A stretch of DNA of 8,094 nt from Planctomicrobium sp. Lineage in GTDB: Bacteria > Planctomycetota > Planctomycetia > Planctomycetales > Planctomycetaceae. Positions 1-6,656 of this stretch are shown here, one piece after another. The stretch's first letter is position 1, and each line of letters starts with the position of its first letter. The translations under genes and the position numbers were made by a program. Where the stretch lies: contig JAJDEL010000633.1 in assembly GCA_029259835.1 (NCBI GenBank), positions 1-8,094 of the forward strand, in the 5' to 3' direction. The notes below the pieces were generated by a model. It saw nothing but the letters and a program-made list of their open reading frames with translations. It was not told where the DNA came from and did no database searches.

Positions 1-474
1 CTGGCTCCAAGTTTTGCCGAAACGACAGTTTGGGGAGAAGATCGCAATGTGATTGCCATCATTCGAGGTGGAGGGGGTCATGCGTGGATCTCAACGAGTG
101 AGGATTTTGGCGAAACGTGGTCAGAAGCCAGGCCAAGTAACCTGCCCATGCCGCGTGCGAAAGCGTATTTGGGGCAGCTTTCAACGGGTCAACTCTTTCT
201 CGTTTCGAATTTCATCAATCGAGACCATCTTGTCATTTCGGTTTCCAAACCTGGAGAGATGACGTTTGAAAAAATGTGGCGAATTCGCTCCGGAAAATCT
301 GGGCCGCCACGCTATCCCGGCAAGGCAAAAGGAAAGCAGTGGTCGTATCCGTATGTATCTGAGATTGACGGAAAATTATTCGTTGTTTATTCCGTCGGGA
401 AAGAGGATTGCGGGCTGTCGATTCTTCCACTGGATTCACTTCGCATTGAAAATTCTGGCTCGCTGAAGCCCTGA
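1..474 (+). CDS. BNR/sialidase-like exo-glycosidase, C-terminal part (5' truncated)
   Basis: The reading frame is open from the first base of the window and ends at TGA 472-474, giving 157 visible residues; the true start lies upstream. A clear Asp-box (S-x-D-x-G-x-x-W) lies at visible residues 33-40 (SEDFGETW), preceded by a Gly-rich strand (RGGGGHAW). This is the repeat signature of beta-propeller BNR proteins such as exo-alpha-sialidases. Later strands (GQLFLVSNF, GKLFVVYSVGKEDCGLSIL) fit the last propeller blades, and the C-terminal end looks natural. Members of the family release terminal sugars from glycans, often outside the cytoplasm; the signal peptide and catalytic residues, if any, are off the window. 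Many planctomycete BNR proteins have no proven sialidase activity, so the substrate is unknown. The same-strand antiporter starts 134 bases downstream, probably as a separate unit. Confidence 0.75.
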   Translation: MAPSFAETTVWGEDRNVIAIIRGGGGHAWISTSEDFGETWSEARPSNLPMPRAKAYLGQLSTGQLFLVSNFINRDHLVISVSKPGEMTFEKMWRIRSGKSGPPRYPGKAKGKQWSYPYVSEIDGKLFVVYSVGKEDCGLSILPLDSLRIENSGSLKP

Positions 475-608
475 ATGTGAGTGGATTTTTTCTTTATTTG
501 GCACGATGGCACGCGATTCGGGAATCGTTTCAAATTGATGTTTCCTCGACTTGCCGTGAACGATACGGTTTGCGAAGAATTCATCTTCGACGTACCCCTG
601 AGTAGTGA

Positions 609-2288
609 ATGTTCGTTTTCAACTTGCATGTGACAAGCACCTTGGGCCTGCTATTGGCGTTTTCGCTCGTGGCTGGGTTGCTAGCGGATTTGATTCACCT
701 TCCCAAGGTGACTGCCTATCTGACCGTGGGAATTATTCTTGGTCCGAGTTTTCTCGATATCATTCCTAAAGAACATTCTCATGCTTTTGATCCGATGCTC
801 AAATTGGCGATGGCACTCGTCTTGTTCAATTTAGGTTGCCAGTTTTCTTTAAGTCGGGTCCGAATTATCGCGAAACGAGGCTTGGGACTCGCGGCAGGTG
901 AGTTGCTCTTTACGTTTGGCATTGTCACCGGTGGTTTGATCGTATACGGCTATTCCGTCGAAGGGTCCGTTCTATTAGGGACACTCGCCCTGGCAACGGC
1001 GCCTGCAACAACGGTTCTGGTACTCAAGGAGTTCCGCTCGGAAGGGACAGTCACAGATAAAACTGGATTCCTGGTTGCCGTCAACAATTTTGCTTCGATT
1101 GTTGCTTTCGAGTTTGCGTTTTTGATCATTTTACTGTTTCGCGGAGGGGGTGAATCATCTCCGTTTGACCAACTTGGGTTACTCACTGGGAGCATCGTTG
1201 GATCGATTATTTTGGGAGCCATCGCTGGCCTTCTGGTGAGTTTTGGGTGCGGGCTCATCTCCAAAGGACGCTGGCTGGTCTTGCTCGTTGCGGCAACGAC
1301 GTTTTGCCTGGGGCTGTGCGAAACGCTCCATCTCCCTTACATGTTGACTTTTCTGGTCATGGGAGTGACTGTCGCAAATACGTCTGAATTCAACAAACGA
1401 ATCGTGGAAGAACTCGATCACCTGACAGGTTTACTGTGCGTTCTGTTTTTCGCTGTTCACGGAGCTGAACTCGACCTTCATGCATTTATCACGACCGGGG
1501 CCATCGGAGTGATCTACATCGCTTGCCGAGTTGTCGGGAAATGGTTGGGAATATATTCCGCAGCAAAGATCATGAAGCAACCTGAAGAGGTGAAACACTG
1601 GCTCGGAAGTTGCCTGTTAGCACAAGCCGGGGCAGCGATAGCACTCTCGACAATCGCGGCACGCCGCGATCCAGAGTTGGGTGGTCAAATTCAAACGATC
1701 ATCCTGGGAACGGTTGTCTTCTTCGAAATTGTTGGTCCATTGGCAATTCGCTATTCATTACTGCAATCTGGAGAAATCCCCCTTGCTGAAGCGATTAGCC
1801 ATACGAATAAAACACTTCTGGGACAATTTCGAGATCTCGTCGACCGGCTCAGGATTGGCATGCGATCTGTTCCGCTGACGACACCTCCTGATGATCTGAC
1901 AATTGAAATTCTTGTTCGCAAAGAACGTGGAATCGAAGAATCAGCCAGCTTCGATGAAGTCATCGAGCACATCGAGCATAGCCATGATAATACGTACCCT
2001 GTCATCGACGAGTCAGGGACCGTTGTTGGCACGATCAGTTATCCTCAACTTAGTAATGCGATGTTCGACAAAAGCGTAAATCAGTTGATTCGCGCGGAAG
2101 ACCTTGCAGTTCCGACCAATATTCTGTTGCACCCGGATGATACTGTCGCACAAGCCTTGGATGTCTTTGATAACGTTGGGGACGACTGCCTTCCAGTTGT
2201 TGAGAGAACTTCACCGCATTTATTCGTCGGCATTCTGCGCCGAACCGATCTTATGCATTTGTTGATCAAGCAACAAAAGAGTTCTTAG
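609..2288 (+). CDS. CPA2-type cation/proton antiporter with C-terminal CBS-domain pair
   Basis: This 559-residue inner-membrane protein has about 12 hydrophobic segments over residues 8-385, then a cytoplasmic tail. The membrane part matches the Na+/H+ exchanger fold (PF00999): LPKVTAYLTVGIILGP early, LFNLGCQFS around 73-80, LATAPATTVLVLKEF at 128-142, VLFFAVHGAELDL at 278-290 and LLAQAGAAIAL at 336-346. Family members exchange K+ or Na+ for H+. Residues about 430-555 read as two CBS motifs (NTYPVIDESGTVVGTIS and DDCLPVVE...LFVGILRRTDL), which in other transporters bind adenine nucleotides and gate activity. The oddity is at residues 159-160: where relatives carry an Asp-Asp, Asn-Asp or Gln-Asp pair needed for ion binding, this protein has Asn-Asn (codons at 1083-1088). 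ATG 609 begins directly at the first membrane segment; there is no good Shine-Dalgarno sequence. Family call is firm, ion and activity are not. Confidence 0.9.
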   Translation: MFVFNLHVTSTLGLLLAFSLVAGLLADLIHLPKVTAYLTVGIILGPSFLDIIPKEHSHAFDPMLKLAMALVLFNLGCQFSLSRVRIIAKRGLGLAAGELLFTFGIVTGGLIVYGYSVEGSVLLGTLALATAPATTVLVLKEFRSEGTVTDKTGFLVAVNNFASIVAFEFAFLIILLFRGGGESSPFDQLGLLTGSIVGSIILGAIAGLLVSFGCGLISKGRWLVLLVAATTFCLGLCETLHLPYMLTFLVMGVTVANTSEFNKRIVEELDHLTGLLCVLFFAVHGAELDLHAFITTGAIGVIYIACRVVGKWLGIYSAAKIMKQPEEVKHWLGSCLLAQAGAAIALSTIAARRDPELGGQIQTIILGTVVFFEIVGPLAIRYSLLQSGEIPLAEAISHTNKTLLGQFRDLVDRLRIGMRSVPLTTPPDDLTIEILVRKERGIEESASFDEVIEHIEHSHDNTYPVIDESGTVVGTISYPQLSNAMFDKSVNQLIRAEDLAVPTNILLHPDDTVAQALDVFDNVGDDCLPVVERTSPHLFVGILRRTDLMHLLIKQQKSS

Positions 2289-2414
2289 TACGGCTTAGAA
2301 GCCTCTACCAAAGAAATGAATTTCCTCGTGCCGCTTAGGCAAGGGAAGATCGTGACTCAAGTGCAAAATGTGAAGAGGGACGGAGCTATGTAACGGGAGC
2401 CGGCTTGAACGCGA

Positions 2415-2666
2415 TCAAGAACATCCATCTTCTTCCTGGAGTGTAATGAAAGCTTCCATGAATACGGAGTATTCATCCTGGCAGCAAGGACATAACTCGA
2501 GGTGAACTTTGATTGCGATCAATTGTTCGCAAGGAGTTAATCCTTGTAAATTCTCTTCGGCATACTGCGCAATATGTTCCAAGCACTGGTCACAGTCGAT
2601 GGAATCGTTTTGTGTTGTTGAAACGAGGTGCAGCAGCTTATCGAGTTTATTGTTTGACAACCCCAT
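2415..2666 (-). CDS. Small soluble zinc-binding anti-sigma factor (ZAS/zf-HC2-like)
   Basis: This 83-residue acidic protein carries the zinc-binding anti-sigma signature H-x3-C-x2-C at His55, Cys59 and Cys62 (HLELCPCC), plus an upstream Cys25-x2-Cys28 and single cysteines at 46, 61 and 82. Proteins with this fold clamp onto an ECF sigma factor and release it when the signal arrives. It ends at residue 83 with no membrane segment, so any sensing should be cytoplasmic, as in RsrA or ChrR rather than in membrane-anchored anti-sigmas. Its ATG lies 2 bases past the sigma stop codon, and the Shine-Dalgarno sequence lies inside the sigma gene, so the two are made together. Function comes from the motif plus the neighbour; the partner sigma is inferred from linkage. 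A redox role is only suggested by the nine-residue Cys/His set. Confidence 0.8.
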   Translation of the reverse strand: MGLSNNKLDKLLHLVSTTQNDSIDCDQCLEHIAQYAEENLQGLTPCEQLIAIKVHLELCPCCQDEYSVFMEAFITLQEEDGCS

Positions 2667-2668
2667 CG

Positions 2669-3280
2669 TTATGCTCCTCCTGCCAGAATGCCTTGGATTT
2701 CTTCACCGGAAACACCGGCCGACTCAAAGGCATTTTTGAGTTTCATACGAGCGTCATGCATCATTTTGTAAACGGCATTTCGATTTGTCCCCATTCGATC
2801 CGCAATTGTTTCGACCGGCATCCCTCCCAGGAGTGCGTGAATGACAGTCTGTTGCCGCTCGGTGAGTTCCGTATCAATTCGCCGACGCAACTCGTCGTAG
2901 AGAGCCTGTTTGTCCATTTGATCTGCTGTTGAAACATTGTCGGCATCTTCGAGTTCGAGAGACAATCCGTTCTCCCCAACAATTTGTTCCAGAGAAACAT
3001 CCTTGAAGTGCCGGCGTCGCATTTCGCCAATTGCTGTGCGAACGGCAATCGCCATTGCCCATGTCGTGAACCGACTGCGGCCTTCAAACGTGTTTAAGCT
3101 CGCCAGAATTCGCAGAAGAGCGTCCTGGACGATATCCTCAACGAAAGCGTCATCGACTCCGCGATTGCTGAGAGATTTTCGCAAACCCCGAACGAGAATT
3201 TCGCGGAGCTGTGAGATCGCTTCGTCCCGAATCGCCCCTTCGGAACTGAGTCGTTGAGTCCAGTCCGTTGTTGCCACCAT
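2669..3280 (-). CDS. ECF-type RNA polymerase sigma factor
   Basis: This 203-residue protein has the two conserved sigma-70 regions of ECF factors. Region 2 covers about residues 20-92, with the core-binding and -10 recognition stretch VEDIVQDALLRILASL followed by FEGRSRFTTWAMAIAVRTA and a basic RRR end. Region 4 covers about 125-183, with LTERQQTVIHALLGG and the helix-turn-helix METIADRMGTNRNAVYKMMHDAR-type segment (here with PVE before TIA) that reads the -35 element. A short tail (about 186-203) follows. It directs RNA polymerase to a small promoter set when released from its anti-sigma, encoded 2 bases downstream. ATG 3280 is followed at once by GTG; a purine-rich AAGAAGGA lies only 1 base before ATG, which would suit the GTG slightly better. 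It follows the hydrolase gene by 74 bases on the same strand, so read-through from the sulfatase genes is possible. Target promoters are unknown. Confidence 0.95.
   Translation of the reverse strand: MVATTDWTQRLSSEGAIRDEAISQLREILVRGLRKSLSNRGVDDAFVEDIVQDALLRILASLNTFEGRSRFTTWAMAIAVRTAIGEMRRRHFKDVSLEQIVGENGLSLELEDADNVSTADQMDKQALYDELRRRIDTELTERQQTVIHALLGGMPVETIADRMGTNRNAVYKMMHDARMKLKNAFESAGVSGEEIQGILAGGA
2676..2681 (-). promoter_or_regulatory. Shine-Dalgarno of the anti-sigma gene, inside the sigma gene
   Basis: The minus strand reads AGGAGG here, 9 bases before the anti-sigma ATG at 2666-2664 and within the last codons of the sigma gene, whose TAA is at 2671-2669. It is one of the few strong ribosome binding sites in the window. 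It supports this start and translational coupling of sigma and anti-sigma, which would keep their ratio fixed. Confidence 0.8.
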
Positions 3281-3354
3281 GTCCTTCTTCTTTTATGAAC
3301 GTGAATGAGTAGATGATCGCATCTCTGAGATCTAAAGTGAAGCGACCTCTCAGT

Positions 3355-4287
3355 TCAATTCTTCATCCACTGCTCAACGTTGTCGCTTCCTTCAAGGTAT
3401 CCGAGTGATTGCAAAAACTCATCTGCGGCGGTGAGTGTTCGGGCAAACGGCTTGTTCTCGTTTCTACCGAAGTTGAAAAAGCCGTGCGGGTAGCCTTCGT
3501 AGAGTTTTAGATTGCAGCGATTACCAGCCTTGATCATTTGTTTGTGGAAATACTTTGATCCTTTCAGCAGAAAATCCTCTGTGCCGAAAAACATGATTGA
3601 AGGTGGTAATCCCGAACGGGCTTGATGTCCAGGGGAAAGATTCTTCGGATCGGTTCCCATACGTTTCGCGAGACCACCATCTTCGGCCAACTTGTCTTTC
3701 GGGAGTGGTTGCTGGCCATTGAATGGTGCCAGAGTCACGGCAGGATTGAACAAGACCATGGAATTCGGAAGTGAACTGATCGTCAAGTCTTCACCAGGTT
3801 CTTCGAATCCTTCAATAATTCCAGTGCAGGCTGCAACATGACCGCCTGCCGAACCTCCTCCGGCAGCAACGCGATTCGGGTCGATGTGGAATCGTTTTGC
3901 GTTCTTTCTCACCCAGCGAATTGCAGATTTTCCATCCTGAACGCACTCAGTTGCAGTGGTCCCATGCTTTCGTGAAACACGATAGTCCGCCGTCATCGCG
4001 ACCATCCCGCGAGATGCCAGGTAGCGACACTGCTGCTCGAATTGCTTCGGAGAACCTGCTCTCCAACCACCACCAAAAAAGAATACAATCGCCGGTCGCG
4101 GAGCTTCAGACTTTTCTTCAGGCTGGAAGATATGAATCTTCAAGACATCGTCACCAATAGTTTTATAAACCTCTGCCGTAGAACCTTTGAACTGCAAATC
4201 ATTATTCGGGTTCTTTGAATCCGCAGCAGATAAAGGAACCGAAAGTGCTGCTAACGTCACGACAAGTATGGGAGTGATTTTGTTCAT
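3355..4287 (-). CDS. Exported alpha/beta hydrolase (acetyl-esterase/HSL-like)
   Basis: The protein is 310 residues from ATG 4287. It begins with a classic signal peptide (Lys3, hydrophobic core, LSA|AD cleavage near residue 21), so it should act in the periplasm or outside. The fold is that of esterase/lipase COG0657: oxyanion segment FFFGGGW near residues 69-75, nucleophile motif GGSAGG with Ser146, Asp238 in GTED, and His268 in YPHGFF, making a complete Ser-Asp-His triad. In hormone-sensitive-lipase relatives the oxyanion motif is usually HGGGW; Phe replaces His here. Likely substrates are short-chain acyl esters, possibly acetyl groups on a glycan. An in-frame ATG at 4326 directly abuts the sulfatase stop and would add 13 residues, but it leaves an odd N-terminus ahead of the signal peptide. 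The position right after the sulfatase gene suggests a shared transcript. Substrate is not established. Confidence 0.85.
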   Translation of the reverse strand: MNKITPILVVTLAALSVPLSAADSKNPNNDLQFKGSTAEVYKTIGDDVLKIHIFQPEEKSEAPRPAIVFFFGGGWRAGSPKQFEQQCRYLASRGMVAMTADYRVSRKHGTTATECVQDGKSAIRWVRKNAKRFHIDPNRVAAGGGSAGGHVAACTGIIEGFEEPGEDLTISSLPNSMVLFNPAVTLAPFNGQQPLPKDKLAEDGGLAKRMGTDPKNLSPGHQARSGLPPSIMFFGTEDFLLKGSKYFHKQMIKAGNRCNLKLYEGYPHGFFNFGRNENKPFARTLTAADEFLQSLGYLEGSDNVEQWMKN

Positions 4288-4326
4288 GATTGGAATTTCG
4301 ATTGCTTGGCTGGACAAGAGAGACAT

Positions 4327-5751
4327 CTATCTCTTCTTCTTAAATGATGGATGAGGTGCTGCAACGCCAGGGATTCGTTCTCCGGTCACTCGATGAAAAC
4401 CGTCAGGTGTGATTTGATCAACACCTGGAAAATGGTCTTTCGTGTCTGATTGCCACTGCGTGAGCATTCCCATGTGATCAAGTCCGGTGAGTTGATTTTT
4501 TTTCGTTCTGTATTCGTTCGACAAGAGATTCGTTAGGCAGTGCGGGTCTTTGATGATGTCGTAGAGTTCTTCACTCGCCCTGGGGACTTCGAAGACAAGT
4601 TCCGCTGCAGGATCGAGGTCTCCGATGCTGTGAAGTCGTTTCATTTCGTCATAAGTCGGAGAACGGACCGCATCGGCAGGAGGTGTTGATGCCAGTTCCG
4701 GAACCCAATTGCGGACGTAACGATACTGCTCCGTACAGACACTTCTCTCAAAAGCACGATAGTCATGCCAGTTATGTTCTGAGTAGACCATCGATTGTGT
4801 TTCTGCTTTCGAGTCTCTGAGGATCGGCACGAAAGATTTTCCTTGAAATGACTCCAACTGCGACGCTTCCGCAAGCTGAATCAGGGTCGGCGCAATGTCG
4901 ATAGTGCTCACGAGGGAATTCGAAACCGTTCCTGGTTCTACGATTGGAAGATACCGAATGATGAATGGCGTCTTCACGCCATCTTCGAGGACAGTTGTCT
5001 TGCAACGCGGAAACGGACGACCATTGTCGCTAATGACGAGAATCAACGTTTCGTCTAACACTCCTTGAATTCTCAGTTCATCGAGAACTTTCCCGATGTA
5101 TTCATCAAAGCGACCGATTTCGTCGTAGTACAAAGCAAGGTCTTCTCTGACTTTGCTGGTGTCCGGGAAAATCGGCGGGACGCGAACGTCGGCAACCGTG
5201 TGTGGTGGGTCAATGGCGCCTGGTTTGTAAGCTCGATGAGGGTCCGTTGCTGCCAACCAGAAAAAGAACGGTTTGTCCATCGGGCGGTTCTTGACCACAT
5301 CGACCCAATCTCCTTCACCGCCAGGACCACCACCTGTTTTGACCAAATCCATTTGTGGAATGACAGCGTTGCCGAGATGCCATTTCCCGACGGATGCCGT
5401 GTAGTAACCTTTCTCTCGAAGCGGCGTTGTGAAAAGTGTTTGACTTGCAGGCAGCGGCAGATGAAGTTCGCCTGCCCCGGTGGAATGTGGGTAACGACCA
5501 GTGAGCATTGAACAGCGGCTCGGACTACACGATGAACAGGTTAAATACGCTCGGTCAAAACGCATCCCATCTCTTGCCAGACTATCCATGTTCGGCGTCT
5601 TAATCGTGGGATGCCCATATGCACCGCAGTCGTCCCAAGCCATGTCATCGGCGACGAAGATGATAAAGTTCGGAGCCGCGAACAAAACACTCGACATAAA
5701 CGCCGACAGCAAGACGGAGAGTATAATTCGCTTCATCAATTTGTGATCCAT
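4327..5751 (-). CDS. Exported sulfatase, N-sulfoglucosamine sulfohydrolase (SGSH)-like
   Basis: This 474-residue type I sulfatase hydrolyses sulfate esters or sulfamates. The signature C-S-P-S-R at residues 75-79 (in CSSCSPSRCSMLTGRYP) marks Cys75 as the residue converted to formylglycine. Metal ligands are visible as Asp35-Asp36 (VADDMAWDD) and Asp242-Asn243 (SDNG). GKWHLG (Lys123, His125), DPH (His172) and Lys260 in GVKTPF complete the active-site set. The segments around CSPSR, GELHLPLP and SDNGRPFPRCKTT resemble heparan N-sulfatase (SGSH), so a sulfamate or N-sulfated amino sugar is a reasonable but unproven substrate. A signal peptide is present (MKRIILSVLL..., cleavage near FAA|PN). ATG 5751 is the first start; ATG 5736 (residue 6) gives a neater signal peptide and a weak GGA 10 bases upstream, and may be the real start. 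The hydrolase frame abuts the stop codon. It needs a maturation enzyme encoded elsewhere. Confidence 0.95.
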   Translation of the reverse strand: MDHKLMKRIILSVLLSAFMSSVLFAAPNFIIFVADDMAWDDCGAYGHPTIKTPNMDSLARDGMRFDRAYLTCSSCSPSRCSMLTGRYPHSTGAGELHLPLPASQTLFTTPLREKGYYTASVGKWHLGNAVIPQMDLVKTGGGPGGEGDWVDVVKNRPMDKPFFFWLAATDPHRAYKPGAIDPPHTVADVRVPPIFPDTSKVREDLALYYDEIGRFDEYIGKVLDELRIQGVLDETLILVISDNGRPFPRCKTTVLEDGVKTPFIIRYLPIVEPGTVSNSLVSTIDIAPTLIQLAEASQLESFQGKSFVPILRDSKAETQSMVYSEHNWHDYRAFERSVCTEQYRYVRNWVPELASTPPADAVRSPTYDEMKRLHSIGDLDPAAELVFEVPRASEELYDIIKDPHCLTNLLSNEYRTKKNQLTGLDHMGMLTQWQSDTKDHFPGVDQITPDGFHRVTGERIPGVAAPHPSFKKKR

Positions 5752-5800
5752 GGAGGAGAGTCGTTGAAAAACTGGTAAGAGTTCAACTCAAAGGAAGATC

Positions 5801-5817
5801 CGCGAATGAACGCGAAT
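5801..5817. repeat. Short direct repeat CGCGAAT with 10-base period
   Basis: CGCGAAT occurs at 5801-5807 and again at 5811-5817, separated by GAA. The 10-base period matches that of the larger inverted element next to it, so it is probably part of the same composite intergenic repeat upstream of the sulfatase gene. From memory, words of this kind recur in non-coding DNA of planctomycetes; this was not checked. Confidence 0.55.
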
Positions 5818-5837
5818 ACTTCTGTAGACAGAAAAAG

Positions 5838-5960
5838 AGAACGCGGATGCCCACGGATAATACGGATTTTCACGGATCTGTCTGACGAACCGTTGAAAGG
5901 TCTTCAACAGAACAAGAGAAATCCGTAACAATCTGTTTCATCTGTTTCAATCCGTGTTCT
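5838..5960. repeat. Long phased inverted repeat with apical hairpin (REP-like element)
   Basis: The left arm (5838-5881) and the reverse complement of the right arm (5917-5960) align without gaps, 31 of 44 bases identical; three further positions would be G-U pairs in plus-strand RNA. Four CGGAT words start at 5844, 5854, 5863 and 5873; the right arm has ATCCG at 5921, ATCTG at 5931 and 5940, and ATCCG at 5950. Spacing is 10-9-10 in both arms and all four pairs share one symmetry axis. Near the axis GTTGAA (5892-5897) and TTCAAC (5903-5908) form a small stem with a 5-base loop. The element fills most of the gap between the peroxiredoxin stop and the sulfatase start, so it would be transcribed as 3' or 5' untranslated RNA. 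It could be a dispersed repeat, an mRNA-stabilising or terminating structure, or a phased protein-binding site. No coding frame explains it. Confidence 0.75.
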
Positions 5961-5986
5961 TTGATGAACAAATTGTGGAGAGCTGT

Positions 5987-6559
5987 CTATTTCAAACCTT
6001 TCACAATATCCATGATCTTCTGGCTGTCTTGAGCGGCGTTGACCTTTTCGTTTTTGTAGGCCACTTTGCCGTTCTGATCGACAACGAATGTCCAACGCTT
6101 GGTTGTCACTCCACGTGTCAAGATTTCTTCTTTTCCATCAATTTCACGAGTGATTGACTTTTCCCCTTTCGTAAACGGGACACCAAATGCCGTTGCGACG
6201 ATTCCTTTCGGATCAGCAAGCAGTGCGAAGTTCAGGTCGTGAACTTTTTTGAACAGTTGGTGGTTTCGCACGGTATCTCCACTGACACCAACAACTTCAA
6301 CTCCAACATCTTTCAGCTTTCCAAGATCATCGCGGAAGCCACAAGCTTGTTTCGTACAGCCGCCTGTCATATCAGCCGGGTAGAAGTAGACCACGACTAT
6401 TTTCTTGCCAAAGTGATCGCTCGCTTTCCAGTCACTGCCAGAATCGTCTTTGACAGTAAACTCCGGAGCCTTTTCGCCAACCTTCAGACTGAAGTCGATG
6501 GCAAAAGCGGTTTGAGACAGTAGTGCAAAGGTCACAATTGCAGACAAAGTATTCTTCAT
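5987..6559 (-). CDS. Exported PrxQ/Bcp-type peroxiredoxin
   Basis: This is a thioredoxin-fold thiol peroxidase that reduces hydrogen peroxide or organic peroxides. From ATG 6559 it has 190 residues: a signal peptide (MKNTLSAIVTFALLSQTAFA, cleaved about residue 20) and then the AhpC/TSA domain. The active site reads FYPADMTGGCTKQACGF, giving Pro61, Thr65, peroxidatic Cys68, and a likely resolving Cys73 five residues on, the PrxQ/Bcp arrangement. The conserved Arg155 is in KRWTFVVDQNG. Loop residues are TGG rather than the common TPG. Start choice: GGAG on the minus strand lies 7 bases before ATG 6559 but only 1 base before the in-frame ATG at 6565, so 6559 is preferred. Export is notable because most Bcp proteins are cytoplasmic; it would need an extracytoplasmic reductant. 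The sulfatase gene lies 235 bases downstream behind a large inverted repeat, so co-transcription is uncertain. Confidence 0.93.
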   Translation of the reverse strand: MKNTLSAIVTFALLSQTAFAIDFSLKVGEKAPEFTVKDDSGSDWKASDHFGKKIVVVYFYPADMTGGCTKQACGFRDDLGKLKDVGVEVVGVSGDTVRNHQLFKKVHDLNFALLADPKGIVATAFGVPFTKGEKSITREIDGKEEILTRGVTTKRWTFVVDQNGKVAYKNEKVNAAQDSQKIMDIVKGLK

Positions 6560-6656
6560 GTTCATTCTCCAAATTCAGGGTGGGATGATCAGGGGGGAAA
6601 CATCGAGGATACGCTTCCCGGTGGCGACTCACAAGTGTTCAATGATATGATTCACG

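Noticed and set aside
514..527. Possible terminator after the sialidase-like gene: CGATTC-GG-GAATCG followed by TTT
   Set aside because: The loop is too tight for the full stem and only three T follow; too weak to call.
950..1264. A 104-codon minus-strand open frame within the antiporter gene
   Set aside because: Its Pro/Ser/Arg-rich translation is what is expected from the reverse of membrane-segment codons.
2289..2414. Gap between the convergent antiporter and anti-sigma genes, with short inverted words (GGCTT...AAGCC; TGCC...GGCA)
   Set aside because: Stems of 4-5 pairs without a T-tract; no terminator or small gene can be supported.
2513..2932. A 139-codon plus-strand open frame opposite the sigma and anti-sigma genes
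   Set aside because: Both minus-strand genes show clear family motifs; the antisense product does not.
3281..3354. Possible ECF-type autoregulated promoter (minus-strand GAAC near 3354-3350) and small inverted repeats AGATG/CATCT and CTGAGA/TCTCAG upstream of the sigma gene
   Set aside because: The GAAC word overlaps the hydrolase stop codon and no convincing -10 word lies at the expected distance; the repeats are short enough to occur by chance.
5065..5511. A 148-codon plus-strand open frame antisense to the sulfatase gene
   Set aside because: It lies wholly inside a sulfatase frame with an intact active site, and its translation has no recognisable domain.
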